A stretch of DNA of 64,000 bases from Adenophora triphylla var. japonica. Lineage: Eukaryota; Streptophyta; Magnoliopsida; Asterales; Campanulaceae. The notes beneath the pieces were generated by a model. The model was not told the origin of the DNA, ran no database searches, and was given only the letters and a program-made list of their open reading frames with translations. The position numbers and the translations under genes are program-made. How positions within the stretch are numbered: position 1 is the stretch's first letter; every line of letters begins with the position of its first letter. The stretch is from assembly GCA_022495995.1 (NCBI GenBank), contig JAFEMH010001366.1, positions 186,001 through 250,000 on the forward strand. Direction: 5' to 3'. Of this stretch, positions 52,660-63,354 are shown in pieces.

Positions 52660-53362
52660 TCTATCTATCTATATATAAAAGGAGGATTGTCTATATTTTC
52701 CCACCAAAAACCAAGGGCAGTTTAGTAATTTCACTGTGTGGCAAAAATGAAGTTAACAAGAAAAAAGCAACACGTGGCGCGTTATTATGTACTGCCCTTG
52801 GAGAGTGGATTACACGCGCCTGAAATGGCGCGTCACTGCAGTGGGTTTTTTTTTTTTTTTTAAACTTACCGGACACGTGTTGAATAATCAGTGAAGGGCA
52901 ATTTGGTCATTTCCATCAATGGCAGAATTGAAAAAATATGAAAACGTGTCACCTTTTCATTGGTTGGTTTTATTTCAGATTTTTTTTCCTCCTATTTCTT
53001 TTACCACAATTATTTTATATTAATTTTATTTTAATTTTTTTTACACCAAAATTCATAATTTTTTTTTCTCTATAAATAGAGACTTCTTTCATTTGATTTG
53101 GACACAGAAAAAAATTCATCTTTTTTAAATTTTAATTTGTTAATTATCCTTTGCTAATTTTTCAATTTCTTTTTAGTGAAAATTAATTAAGTGTGCAATA
53201 TTTTTTTTTATTATAAATGATAATAATAATAATAATTTTACTAATAAAAAAATATAAAATATAAAATAAAATAAAAGTGATGGGATATAGGATGATGAGT
53301 TGGAATGGTGTTGAATACTATGTATAAACAAAATCATTGTGTATATATAAAGTAGATAGGGT

Positions 53363-53364
<2 letters not shown>

Positions 53365-53403
<39 letters not shown>
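53365..53403. repeat. (AT)n array in unit A, host of a MITE
   Basis: About 38 bp of TA dinucleotides ending exactly where the MITE at 53404 begins. The corresponding array in unit B is 55270-55352 and is uninterrupted. Confidence 0.9.
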
Positions 53404-53404
<1 letters not shown>

Positions 53405-53667
53405 TCCCTCCGTCCTGCCGATCTTAGAAATTTTTCAAATGGCACGGGGATTAAGAAAAAAGTAAATGTCGTGAGTGTAATAGTAAAATAGGAGAGATAA
53501 TGAGTGGAGGGAATAGTAAATTATAATGGTGTTGTGAGTATTAAAATAATGTAGGAGAGAGAATGAGTGGAGAAAATAGTGATAAAAACTTTTCATTTTG
53601 GGAATTCTTAAGATTAGTGGGACGCCCAAAATGAAAAGTTTTCTTAAGATCGGTGGGACGGAGGGAG
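53404..53667. mobile_element. Stowaway-like MITE inserted in the (AT)n array of unit A
   Basis: Ends CTCCCTCCGTCCTGCCGATC and its reverse complement, with TA flanks supplied by the AT array. Unit B has no MITE at the matching place, so the insertion followed the duplication. Confidence 0.88.
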
Positions 53668-55267
53668 TATGGCGGAGTGTGATGAATGTGGGTTTGAGTT
53701 TCTATTTAATAAGTGGGATCGGGTAATATGTTTATTGAGTTTATTGTAGTTCAATACATCAAACAATTTAGTTAATTTTTCTTAAAAAAAATCTTCGAAG
53801 CATAGTAAATAAAGTATTAATAAATTTTTCGATTTTTGTATCGATCTCACAAAATTGTGTATTTATAAAGACGAATATCGGGAAAGATGGTCATCATTTA
53901 AAAAATTTTGATTGACGTGGATGACAATATTCGAAGAAATAAAGATAGTATAAATTGGCATTTTAAAAGAGGGAGAGGAATTAGTGGGTTGGGTTTGATG
54001 AGGGAGCGGAGGGTTTGGGAATTTTTTTTTTTTTTTCATTTAACACAATTGTTAGTGTTTTTAGGAATTTGATTTTTCTTCTCAAAATTAAATAAGTTAA
54101 ATTGAAAATAAATATCATAATTATGTTCATGATGTGTTAAGGTAAATAAATATGACATATTTTTTTAGATGTACGAGCATCAGTTAATGGAAAGTTTCCA
54201 TTTGAAAAAGAATGTTATTAATTTTTATTATATTACTGTACTATCTTTTTGGTATGATTCTTTGGATTTTTTTTTAATTCTCTTTATAAAAAATAATAAG
54301 CCTTCCAAACTATTGACCTAAATGACACATTTTTTGAAACTCGCTAAACGGTGTAGCGAGTTTATAATTTTGTCTGATTAACCTCGCTACACGGTGTAGC
54401 AATTTTAAATTTGCTCAATTTTATTTCAATATTTATGCTATTATAAAAAATAAAAACTAAAATTTGAATTAGCTACTTGAAGTAGCGAATTCAAATTACC
54501 ACTATCAGCAACAAAATGTCCAAAGGTTCGTTATTCTATGTCTCACTCTAAATTGCAAAATAAAAATTATGTCTTAATAAAGAAAACTACAATAAAGAAA
54601 ACTAGAAGGGAAAATTATATTTTTCATCTCAAGTAAATACTTTAAAAAATGTCATTCTAAAAAAAAATTATTTTCTTTATTTCAAAAATGAATATTACTT
54701 TCAACTCAAAATGAATAACCAAAAAATAATACTACTTTTTTTGTCAAAAAAAATGCACATTACTTCCTTCACCCCAATGAATATTTAAAAAAAAAATATT
54801 GCTTCATTCGACTCAAAAATTAATGTTTGTAAATTGTGACACTTGGCGATCTCTGATTGGCCCGTTTTATTTCAGATTTTTATTTTTTATCCCCTTTTTT
54901 TGACCTCAATTATTTTATAAAAAAGTAATTTTTTTTCAGAAAAATTCATAATTTTTTTCTCTATAAATAGAAACTATTTTCATTTTATTTGGACACATAA
55001 AAAAAATTCTCTTTTTTAAATATAAATTTCTTAATTATCCTTTTTAAGTTTTCAATATCTTTTTAGTTAAAATTAATTAAAAGTGAAGTATGTTTTATAA
55101 TTATAAATGATAATAATAATAATTTTACTAATCATACAAAAAAATTATAAAAATTAAAAAAAAATGGTGGGGTATAGGATGGTGAGTTGAAAGGGTGTTG
55201 AATTTTTATAAATAAAATTATTGTCCATTTATAAAGTATATAGGGTTATTTAATATAATAATAATAA

Positions 55268-55269
<2 letters not shown>

Positions 55270-55352
<83 letters not shown>
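55270..55352. repeat. (AT)n array in unit B
   Basis: About 80 bp of perfect TA dinucleotides. Confidence 0.92.
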
Positions 55353-55354
<2 letters not shown>

Positions 55355-56519
55355 GGAGTGTGATGAATCTGGGTTTGAGTTTCTATTTAATAAGTTGGAT
55401 GGGTTAATATGGTTATTGGGTTTATTTTAGTTCTATACATCAAACAATTTATTTATTATTTCTTAAAAAAATATTTGAAGCATAGTAAATAAATTATTAA
55501 TAAATTTATCGATTTTTCTATCAGTCTCAAAAAATTGTGTATTTATAAAGACGAATATAGGGAAAGATGGTCATCATTTTAAAAATTTTGATTGAAGTGC
55601 ATGACAATATTCTAAGAAATAAAGATAGTATAAATTGATATTTTAAAAGAGGGAGGGGAATGAGTGGGTTGGATTTGACGAGGGAGCGGAGAGTTTGGAA
55701 AAAAAAAATTCATTTAACACAATTGTTAGTGTTTTTAGGATTTTGCTTTCTCTTCTCAAAATTAAATAAGTTAAATTGAAAATAAATATCATAATTATGT
55801 TCATGATGTGTTAATATAAATAAATATGACATATTTTTTTGATGTACGAGCATGAGTTAATGAAAAGTTTCCATTTGAAAAATAATGTTATAAATTTTTA
55901 TTAGATAACTGTACTATCTTTTTGGTTTGACCAAATCTTTTGATTTTTTTTTTAATTCTCTATATCAAAAATAATAAGTCTTCCAAACTATTGACCTAAA
56001 TGACCCATTTTTTGAAACACGCTAAACGGTGTAGCGAGTTTATAATTTTGTCTGATTAAACTCGCTACACGGTGTAGCAAATTTAAATTTGCTCAATTTT
56101 ATTTCAATATTTATGCTATTATAAAAAATAAAATAAAATAAAAACTACAATTTGAACTAGCTACTTGAAGTAGCGAATTCGAATTACCACTATCAGCAAC
56201 TAAATGTCCAAAGGTTCGTTATTCTACGTCTCACTTTAAATTGCAAAATAAAAATTATGTCTTAATAAAGAAAACTACAATAAAGAAAACTAGAAGGGAA
56301 AATTATATTCTCCATCTCAAGTAATTACTTTAAAAAATGTCCTTTTATAAAAAAATTATTTTATTCATTTCAAAAATGAATATTACTTTCAACTCAAAAT
56401 GAATAACCAAAAAATAATACTTCTTTTTTTGTTAAAAAAAATGCATATTACTTTCTTCACCACAATGAATATTTTTAAAAAAATATTGCTTCATTCGCCT
56501 CAAAAATTAATGTTTGTAA

Positions 56520-57471
56520 TGTTAGTGCCTTCGTTTCAAAATATTACATTAAGTTTTTAAACAAATTAAGTAATATTTTATAAAATATTTATTGGGACGA
56601 AGATAGTAATTTATTTTTTTAGCCGAAGCAGTATTATTTTCTAAAAATCTTTTGTAAAAATTAATGTTTATAATGTTAGTGTCTTCGTGTTAGAAAATAA
56701 ATATTAATTTTTGAGACAAGTAAATTCATTGAGGCAAATGAAGCAATTTTTTTTTTTGATATAGAAAGTAGTAGTATTAATTATGGGACGAAAGTAATAT
56801 TCATTTTTGAATTAAAGGAATTATTTTTTCTTAAAAAAAAAGTAGAATTTTTTTATATGTCCAAAAAAAATGAACATAGCTTCCTTCGTCTCAATGAACA
56901 TTTCAAAAAATAATAGTACTTTATTCGTCTAAAAAATTAATGTCATATTTTGAGACGAAGACACTAACATTACAAACAATGCAAAGGCGAATGAAGTAGT
57001 ATTACTTTTTAAAATATTCATTAGGATGAAGAAAATAATGCTCATTTTTTTTGATAAAAAATGTAATATTATTTTTGGGTTATTTATTTTGAATCGAAAA
57101 TAATATTCACTTTCGAAATGAAAAACATGAATTTTTTTTATAAAAGTACATTTTTTAAAGTATTTATGTGAGATGGAAAAAATAATAATTTCATTTAGTT
57201 TTCTTTATTATAATACACAATTTTTTTTTTGTAATTTAAAGTCAGACGGAGAAAAACGAACCATTGGACCTTTGGTAGGTCTGCTTTGCTGCTGATATCT
57301 ATATCTATATAATATTTTAAGATAAAGAAATTATTATTTAAACTTTTTTTTTTTGATTTTTTCATGTGGGTAGGAAATGGTTTATGTACTCATTTTACTA
57401 AAAGCTTGGTCTCAATTTTTAAGTCTCCATCTATATATTTAAAATGGGTCATACGTTAATTTTAAGATATA
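56520..57471. repeat. AT-rich shuffled repeats in the 3' part of the Helitron-like element
   Basis: Short phrases such as AAAAATTAATGTTTGTAA, CTTCGTCTCAATGAA and their reverse complements recur every 60-150 bp in both orientations. No gene is visible. Confidence 0.55.
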
Positions 57472-57735
57472 CTCCCTCCGTCCCGGCCGACTTAGGATTT
57501 TTTGAAATGGCACGGGGATTAAGGAAAAGGTAAATGTTGTGAGTGTAATTTAAAAATAGGAGAGAGAATGAGTGGAGGGAATAGTAAATTATAATGGTGT
57601 TGTGAGTATTAAAATAATGTAGGAGAGAGAATGAGTGAAGAGAATAGTGATTTAAGGTTTCCATTTTGGGCCGTCCTAAGTCGGGTGGGACGCCCAAAAT
57701 GGCAAAAAGTCCTAAGTCGGCCGGGACAGAGGGAG
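57472..57735. mobile_element. Stowaway-like MITE
   Basis: CTCCCTCCGTCCCGGCCGAC faces TCGGCCGGGACAGAGGGAG with TA flanks. The core matches the MITE at 53404-53667 closely, so both are the same subfamily. Confidence 0.87.
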
Positions 57736-58119
57736 TATTGAGTAATAAATATTGTCTCTAAACTTGTTCTTTATATTATTCAATGTTTCATCTGCTTTGC
57801 AATTTAAATAATTTTATAGCTCTCTTCATCCCAAAATGAGTTATAAAAAATTCAAAAAATTGGTCTTTATTTTGAATAAATCAAAATTTTGCAATGACAA
57901 ATTATATGTCGCTACATTCAGAGTTAAAAGGTAAATGATTTTAAATATTGATACGTAATGATGATAACACTGACCACTGTGATATTTGTACTAACAATAT
58001 AGTATTCATGAATTTTTTTCACAATATATAAAAACAAATCGCTTTTCTGTTTTTTTAATTTTAAATTTCATCTTTTGGGTCTTAGTTACGGTCTGTGCAT
58101 CGCACGGGTGTTACACTAG

Positions 58120-58466
58120 TTAACAATAAAAGCATTACATTTCAAATTTCACCTTATGATGCCTGAGTTGAAATCAAAACTCTCGTAGAGTGCCTGGTTC
58201 TCATTATAATAATTTTAAATAACAAAACTATCTTTACCGTTTCTTTCTCTCTGTTTCTTTCTCTCTCTATGCGCGAGGAACAAACGGAAAATGCTCGATT
58301 GAGCTGTTATTTAACGGGATGATATGATAACAATAAATTGTCTACGAAATGGTAAATGTTAAACATATTTATATCGTCTGTGAGTGAATTGATGAGCCAA
58401 AATCAAATGGCTAAACATGAATTAAATCAATATACAGGGCCTCTGGCAAAATAAAGAAATTAAGTA
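58120..58466. other. Intergenic DNA, nothing recognised
   Basis: A CT-rich stretch near 58240-58275 is the only notable composition. Confidence 0.4.
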
Positions 58467-58702
58467 CTCCCTCCTTCCAGCGGAGTGTGGATTTTTGGTC
58501 AACTTTAACCAACTTTAACCAATAATGTAAAAAAATAAAAATGATCCTAATAAAAATCCAAAAAATGTTATTGTTAATATTATTAAGCGTGATACAATAA
58601 CAAATTTTAAATTTTTATTAGGATCATTATTATTTATTTAAATTATTGATCAAAGTTGATCAAAGTTGACAAAAAATCCACACTCCGCTGAAACGGTGGG
58701 AG
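58467..58702. mobile_element. Stowaway-like MITE (second subfamily)
   Basis: CTCCCTCCTTCCAGCGGAGT and its near-complement at the right end extend inward for ~110 bp (GTGGATTTTTGGTCAACTTT), so almost the whole element is a hairpin. TA flanks. Confidence 0.83.
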
Positions 58703-59222
58703 TAGGTAGTACAGAGGCAATGTCGAATATCATTTCAGAGAAAAATTTATCATTTTTTAATTCAATTATAAACAAATAAAAAATGAATATCTGAGTTTTT
58801 AAATTTAAAAATCTGAAAATTTGAGTATCAATTGTAAAATACTCAAAGATAAATTTATTAGTTTTTATACTTAATTAAGAACAAATGTGAAATGAATGTC
58901 TCAGTTTTTAAATTTCAACATATAAGAAGTTAAGTATCAATTGTTTTTTTGTAAATATGTTATCATTATAAGGACATAATGATTGATTTTTTTTTAAATA
59001 TATTTACATTATAAGAGTATAAATGTCTGAAACACTGTTCAAAATTTGTCATTTATGAAATTTGTCATTTACGTGCTTCACCACGTAAATTAAGAAAAGT
59101 TATGAGTGAGAGAAGGGTTGTGAGAGAAAAAAGAGAGTGAATATGACAAGTGGGGCCCACAATATAAATATGTGAGGGGAAAAAGCTAGTGGATATGACA
59201 AGTGGGCTCCACAATTTAAGTA
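58703..59222. other. Intergenic DNA with a ~120-bp diverged tandem repeat
   Basis: CTGAGTTTTTAAATTTAAA-type units with AGTATCAATTGT recur at about 58770-58850 and 58880-58960. No gene seen. Confidence 0.45.
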
Positions 59223-59458
59223 CTCCCTCCGTCCCATGATAATACGCAAAAAAACACCTTTTGATCGTCCCACAATAATCTGTACTTTTCCAAAATGGAA
59301 ATGAGACCCACTTGTCTCTACTCACAACAATTATTCACTTACTCCACGTTCTCTCTCCTACTCAACCATCTACACTCACAACACATCACCTTTTTCACAT
59401 TTTACCTTAATTCTTGTGCCAAGAAAAAATGCGCATATTATCATGGGACGGAGGAAGT
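59223..59458. mobile_element. Stowaway-like MITE
   Basis: CTCCCTCCGTCCCATGATAA faces TTATCATGGGACGGAGGAAG, TA on the left side and at the right end. Adjacent to two partial GTGAGAGAAAAA repeats outside its limits. Confidence 0.82.
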
Positions 59459-59524
59459 ATGTGAGAGGAAAAAGTGAGTGGGGTTGATAAATGGGGCCCA
59501 CATTTATTATCATTTTAAGAAATA

Positions 59525-61059
59525 CTCCCTCCGTCCCATAAAACATTACCCCTTTTACTATTTTGGGCGTCCCACTTTAAAGTCCCACTTTCTTAAAAAG
59601 GAAATTTTTTATTACTTCTGATGGATGTGGTTTTACCCATCCAAAAGATATGTTCCTAAGCCTACTTTTTGTTCGAAACCTTGGGAATTTAATGTATTTT
59701 TGAGTGTTTTGATAGTCCACGAAGGCCAGGTCAAAGCTGATTCAAAATGGGGAAATTCTGTTATTGGAACGAATGGAGTCAAGCCAATTCCAGCAAGCTA
59801 CTCAGAACGAGTGAAACCTTGGAGCACGACTCGTTCTCACGAGTGGGGTTCATATACAATAACAACATTGCTACTCAGAACGAATGGAGGGGTCTGTCAC
59901 GACTCGTGAGCACGACTGGGACTGAAGGGCACGACTCGTGCTAATTAGCACGACTCGTGCCAGTACGCGTATTCTGACGTCAGTACGGATTTTGGAGCAG
60001 ATTTTGATGAATCTTTTTAATTCCCTTTCCTAGTTGATTAAGGATTGCATTAAGGAGTATATATACTCCCATTATTATGATTATTAAGGACCTTTTGTCA
60101 TATTTTCTTGCCTAGGTTTTGGAGGATTGAAGGATTTCGGATTTTTAAGGTTTTCACTATTTTTCCAGGTTTGATGTATGGTTATTCATACTTTGTGATT
60201 GTCATCATGAATATGAGTAGCTAAATTCTCTTTTCATGGATTGGATATAATATTCGTCGAATTTCTATGCTAGTATAATTTTCCAAAACTTTCTTGTTCA
60301 TGTTTGATGAGATATCTAAATTTAATTTTAGGTTTTGAATCGTTGCACTAGCGTGGATTGTTCATAATTTAGGCCACTATTTCATCAATTGGATTTGATT
60401 GTTGACCTAGCGGAATACAAGAGAATCTAGATTCATATGTTCTCATTGTTCCTAATGAATTTCTTGATTATTGTTTTTGACCTAGCGGAATCTACAATAG
60501 GAGAGAAATAAGAGGGTTGCAATCCGCACATCGAACGTCCCAACCCTTAAATTAAGTGAACGAATCTTTGAACAAGATTGTTAATTTTATCATGATAAAT
60601 CTAGCATAGAATGAAGATGAATATGAAATCCAATCCGTGAATTCCTTTGATCTGATTAAATCCTAGTTTATTGCTTTATTATTTTCTTCAATTAAAATAG
60701 TTAATTTCTTGCTTTAATATTTCAGTTAATAAATCAAAGTCAAAAACCCCGTTTTGTTACTTGAGGCATTAATTAAATTTACTTGTTAAAACCAACGAGT
60801 CTCTGTGGTTCGACCCCTGCTCGTGCATATTACTACACCGGTAGTGAGTCCACTTGCTCGGTTTTTATTACTAGAGGAATTTTTCTCCATCAACTTCTTT
60901 ATTCAGGGAACCCACTTGTCATACTCACAACACTTTTCAAATTTACTATTCTCTCCACTCATTCTCTCTCCTCCCACTCACAACACCTACTTTAATAACA
61001 TTATTTCTTATTTTTCGTTCTCAACAGTAAAGGAGTAAAGTTCTATGGAACGGAGGGAG
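59525..61059. mobile_element. Stowaway-like MITE split by a solo LTR
   Basis: The left end CTCCCTCCGTCCCATAAAAC (59525) and the right end CTATGGAACGGAGGGAG (ending 61059) belong together. The ~90 bp left and ~165 bp right parts add up to a normal-sized element once the insertion at 59614-60897 is removed. Confidence 0.85.
59619..60892 (+). mobile_element. Solo LTR (1274 bp) with TSD ACTTC
   Basis: Begins TGATGGATGTGG and ends TTTTTCTCCATCA, so the termini TGATGGA/TCCATCA are inverted repeats. The 5-bp duplication ACTTC lies at 59614-59618 and 60893-60897. It contains a TATA box (GTATATATACTCC, about 60057) and the phrase CTCTGTGGTTCGACCCCTGC, typical of the R/U5 part of plant LTRs. There is no internal region, so it arose by LTR-LTR recombination. 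A cluster of GCACGACTCGTGC palindromes lies at about 59825-59965. Confidence 0.88.
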
Positions 61060-62266
61060 TATGAAGTTTCTATCAAAACACCCATTTGAATAAAAAATGA
61101 AGCTTCGGACAGGACTGATATGACACCATTATATCCGTGACTTCCCAGACACCGATTGAAGTTGTTCTTTTGACAGGTCAGGTGTGGAGTACAAAAGAGA
61201 GAGGTGTGGCCACATTTTGAGGCTCTTCTTCAAGAGTGGATTTGTGCAACACAGGTCAGGTGTGGAGTACAATGAGAGGATAAGATATAGAATGTGAGGC
61301 AATTATATATGCTATGATATTATTGGCCGGAAATCTAAAATTCACGTTGAACGGAATAAAACAATGAAAGGATAAGATATAGAATGTGAGGCAATTATAT
61401 ATGCTATGATATTACTGGCGTGACAGTCCCAACGTATAAAGCCCAACAATTCAGAAATTACAAGAACACAGTTATTAAATGAGTCAATTCAATTACTACA
61501 CCCCAACGTCCCAAGCATTATGAATCAATCGACATATCTCATTTTCAACAATCATTGGTCTCGACCTAGCTATTTCAAACATACGATCATCTAATTGGGC
61601 AATCTCTGCCTGAACAATACACAAAGTCAGGTCGAACTCAAATACTCGGGCGACCTCGACCTACAGAAACGTGCGTTTATCTACGTCTCAATCTGTAGCC
61701 GTCTTTTGCAATCACGTAGATCGTTACGCCTGCATTGTATCCACGATTTAAGGGATTCATTACGATTCTACGTCACTCCTATAAATACCAAACTACACTT
61801 AACGTAAAAAGGTAATGTATTATTGGCTATTTTGAAATTACGTTATTTCCATACAGTTTTATACAAACTCATAACACCACATCTCATTATCACATCGGAG
61901 GGTATTAGCCGTATACTACCCCGCCTATTCATTTGTTCGTAATTTTAGGTTATAGTCGACGGAGATCAACCTATCACTGAAATGAAATAAGGGTGATATA
62001 GATCGATTTTTGCGTCATCACACGTGCTAGCTTATTTTTCTAGCCAAACAAATTGGCAAATATTAGATTTGATAGAATTTTTAGTACATTGACTTAAGGT
62101 CAATATATCATTTCCATTTCAAGATTAAAATACAAATATTTCATTTCTCCTTAAAATATGGTTTATTTTGATGATAAAGACAATTTTAGAAATAAAATTT
62201 TACATTAGTATTCGTAGCATTTTTATTTGTAAAGGAATTAGGAAATTATCATACCTTAAATACCAG
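61060..62266. other. Intergenic DNA with short direct duplications
   Basis: A 55-bp segment starting AGGATAAGATATAGAATGTG occurs twice (about 61278 and 61371), and AGGTCAGGTGTGGAGTACAA-like text also occurs twice (about 61179 and 61256). No coding gene or RNA gene is recognised. Confidence 0.45.
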
Positions 62267-62274
62267 TTGGAATA

Positions 62275-63346
62275 TAGACGTGTTCAAAATCTAATCAAAA
62301 TCGGCTAACCGGAGGTTAATAACCGTAACCGTAACCGGCTATAACCGTCAACCGCCTTAACCGTAACCGCCTTAACCGAAACCGGCGGTTACATGGTTAG
62401 GTTAAGGTTAAGGTTTTCAAAAATCGGCAACCGGCGGTTATAACCGTTTAACTAACCGGCGGTTATAACCGCCTAACTAACCGCCTAACCGTTGTTTTGA
62501 AATTTGAATTAACCCCCCCCCCAAATAATGGCACATATTTAAAACCAGGATAGGCTAGCCTAGTTACAAATATGTTCCATTATGTAGAAAAAAATTTTAA
62601 AAAAAAAATAAACGAGGTAGGCGTATACCATTTTCACAAGATCGGGACACATAAAACCCTAAAAATCCTAAATAATGGCACATATTTGTAACTCAATTTT
62701 CATTTGGATTTTGAGGAAAGTCATAGAGATGAAAAACACTTTAAATGTCATTTTGAATGTAGAAAAAAATTAAAAAAAAAATAAACGAGGTAGCCGTATA
62801 CCATTTTCACAAGATCGGAACACATTCCTTAAAACCCTAAATAATGACACATATTTGTAACTCAATTTCCATTTGGATTTTGAGGAAAGTCATAAAGATG
62901 AAAAACACTTTAAATGTAATTTAGAATGTAGAAAAAAATTAAAAAAAAATAAACGAGGTAGCCGTATACCATTTTCACAAGATCGGGACACATTTCTTAA
63001 AACCCTAAATAATGGCACATATTTGTAACTCAATTTCCATTTGGATTTTGAGGAAAGTCATAAAGATGAAAAACACTTTAAATGTCATTTAGAACGTAAA
63101 AAAAATTAAAAAAAAATAAACGAGGTAGCCGTATACCATTTTCACAAAAAAAATTAAAAAAGGACCAAACTGAAAAAAAGGCACATTTTTAACCGTGTAA
63201 CCGTGTATAACCGTGTATAACCGTTAACCGTATAACCGTAACCGTTAGTACACGGTTAACGGTTAGGTTACTATTAGGACTTAACGAAAATTTTAACTGG
63301 CAATTATAACCGTTAACCGGCGGTTATAACCGTATGCCCACCTCTA
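62275..63346. mobile_element. hAT-type MITE with ACCGG repeats and an internal tandem array
   Basis: The ends TAGACGTGTTCA and, as reverse complement, TAGAGGTGGGCA match at 9 of 12 positions. The 8-bp duplication TTGGAATA lies at 62267-62274 and 63347-63354. The subterminal regions are rich in AACCGTTAACCGGCGGTT-type palindromes. The centre (about 62585-63150) is a tandem repeat of ~170 bp. Confidence 0.8.
62585..63150. repeat. ~170-bp tandem repeat, about 3.3 copies
   Basis: The marker CGAGGTAGCCGTATACCATT (first copy with one change) starts at 62613, 62786, 62954 and 63121, giving periods of 173, 168 and 167 bp. Lengths vary mainly in A-runs. Confidence 0.92.
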
Positions 63347-63354
63347 TTGGAATA

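Larger units (their letters stand above)
52945..56519. repeat. Two diverged tandem units inside the Helitron-like element
   Basis: Unit A (about 52945-54832) and unit B (about 54838-56519) share, in order, a TTTTATTTCAGATTTTT start, a promoter-like CTATAAATAGA, an (AT)n array, GTGTGATGAAT-TGGGTTTGAGT, the palindromic CTAAACGGTGTAGCGAGTTT / ACTCGCTACACGGTGTAGC, and a CAAAAATTAATGTTTGTAA end. Unit A is longer because it holds a MITE at 53404-53667. Confidence 0.85.
52660..58119 (+). mobile_element. Helitron-like non-autonomous element, 5.46 kb
   Basis: The 5' end TCTATCTATCTATATATAAA follows an A. The 3' end has a hairpin CTGTGCATCGCACGG (58093-58107) followed by GTGTTACACTAG and then T. This matches the Helitron pattern of 5' TC, a 3' hairpin ~10 nt before CTRR, and insertion between A and T. 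No Rep/helicase gene is present. The interior is two tandem diverged copies of a ~1.7-1.9 kb unit plus AT-rich repeats and two MITEs. Confidence 0.65.

Noticed and set aside
59625..59944. 94- and 65-codon frames
   Set aside because: They lie inside the solo LTR and overlap each other in different frames; no domain.
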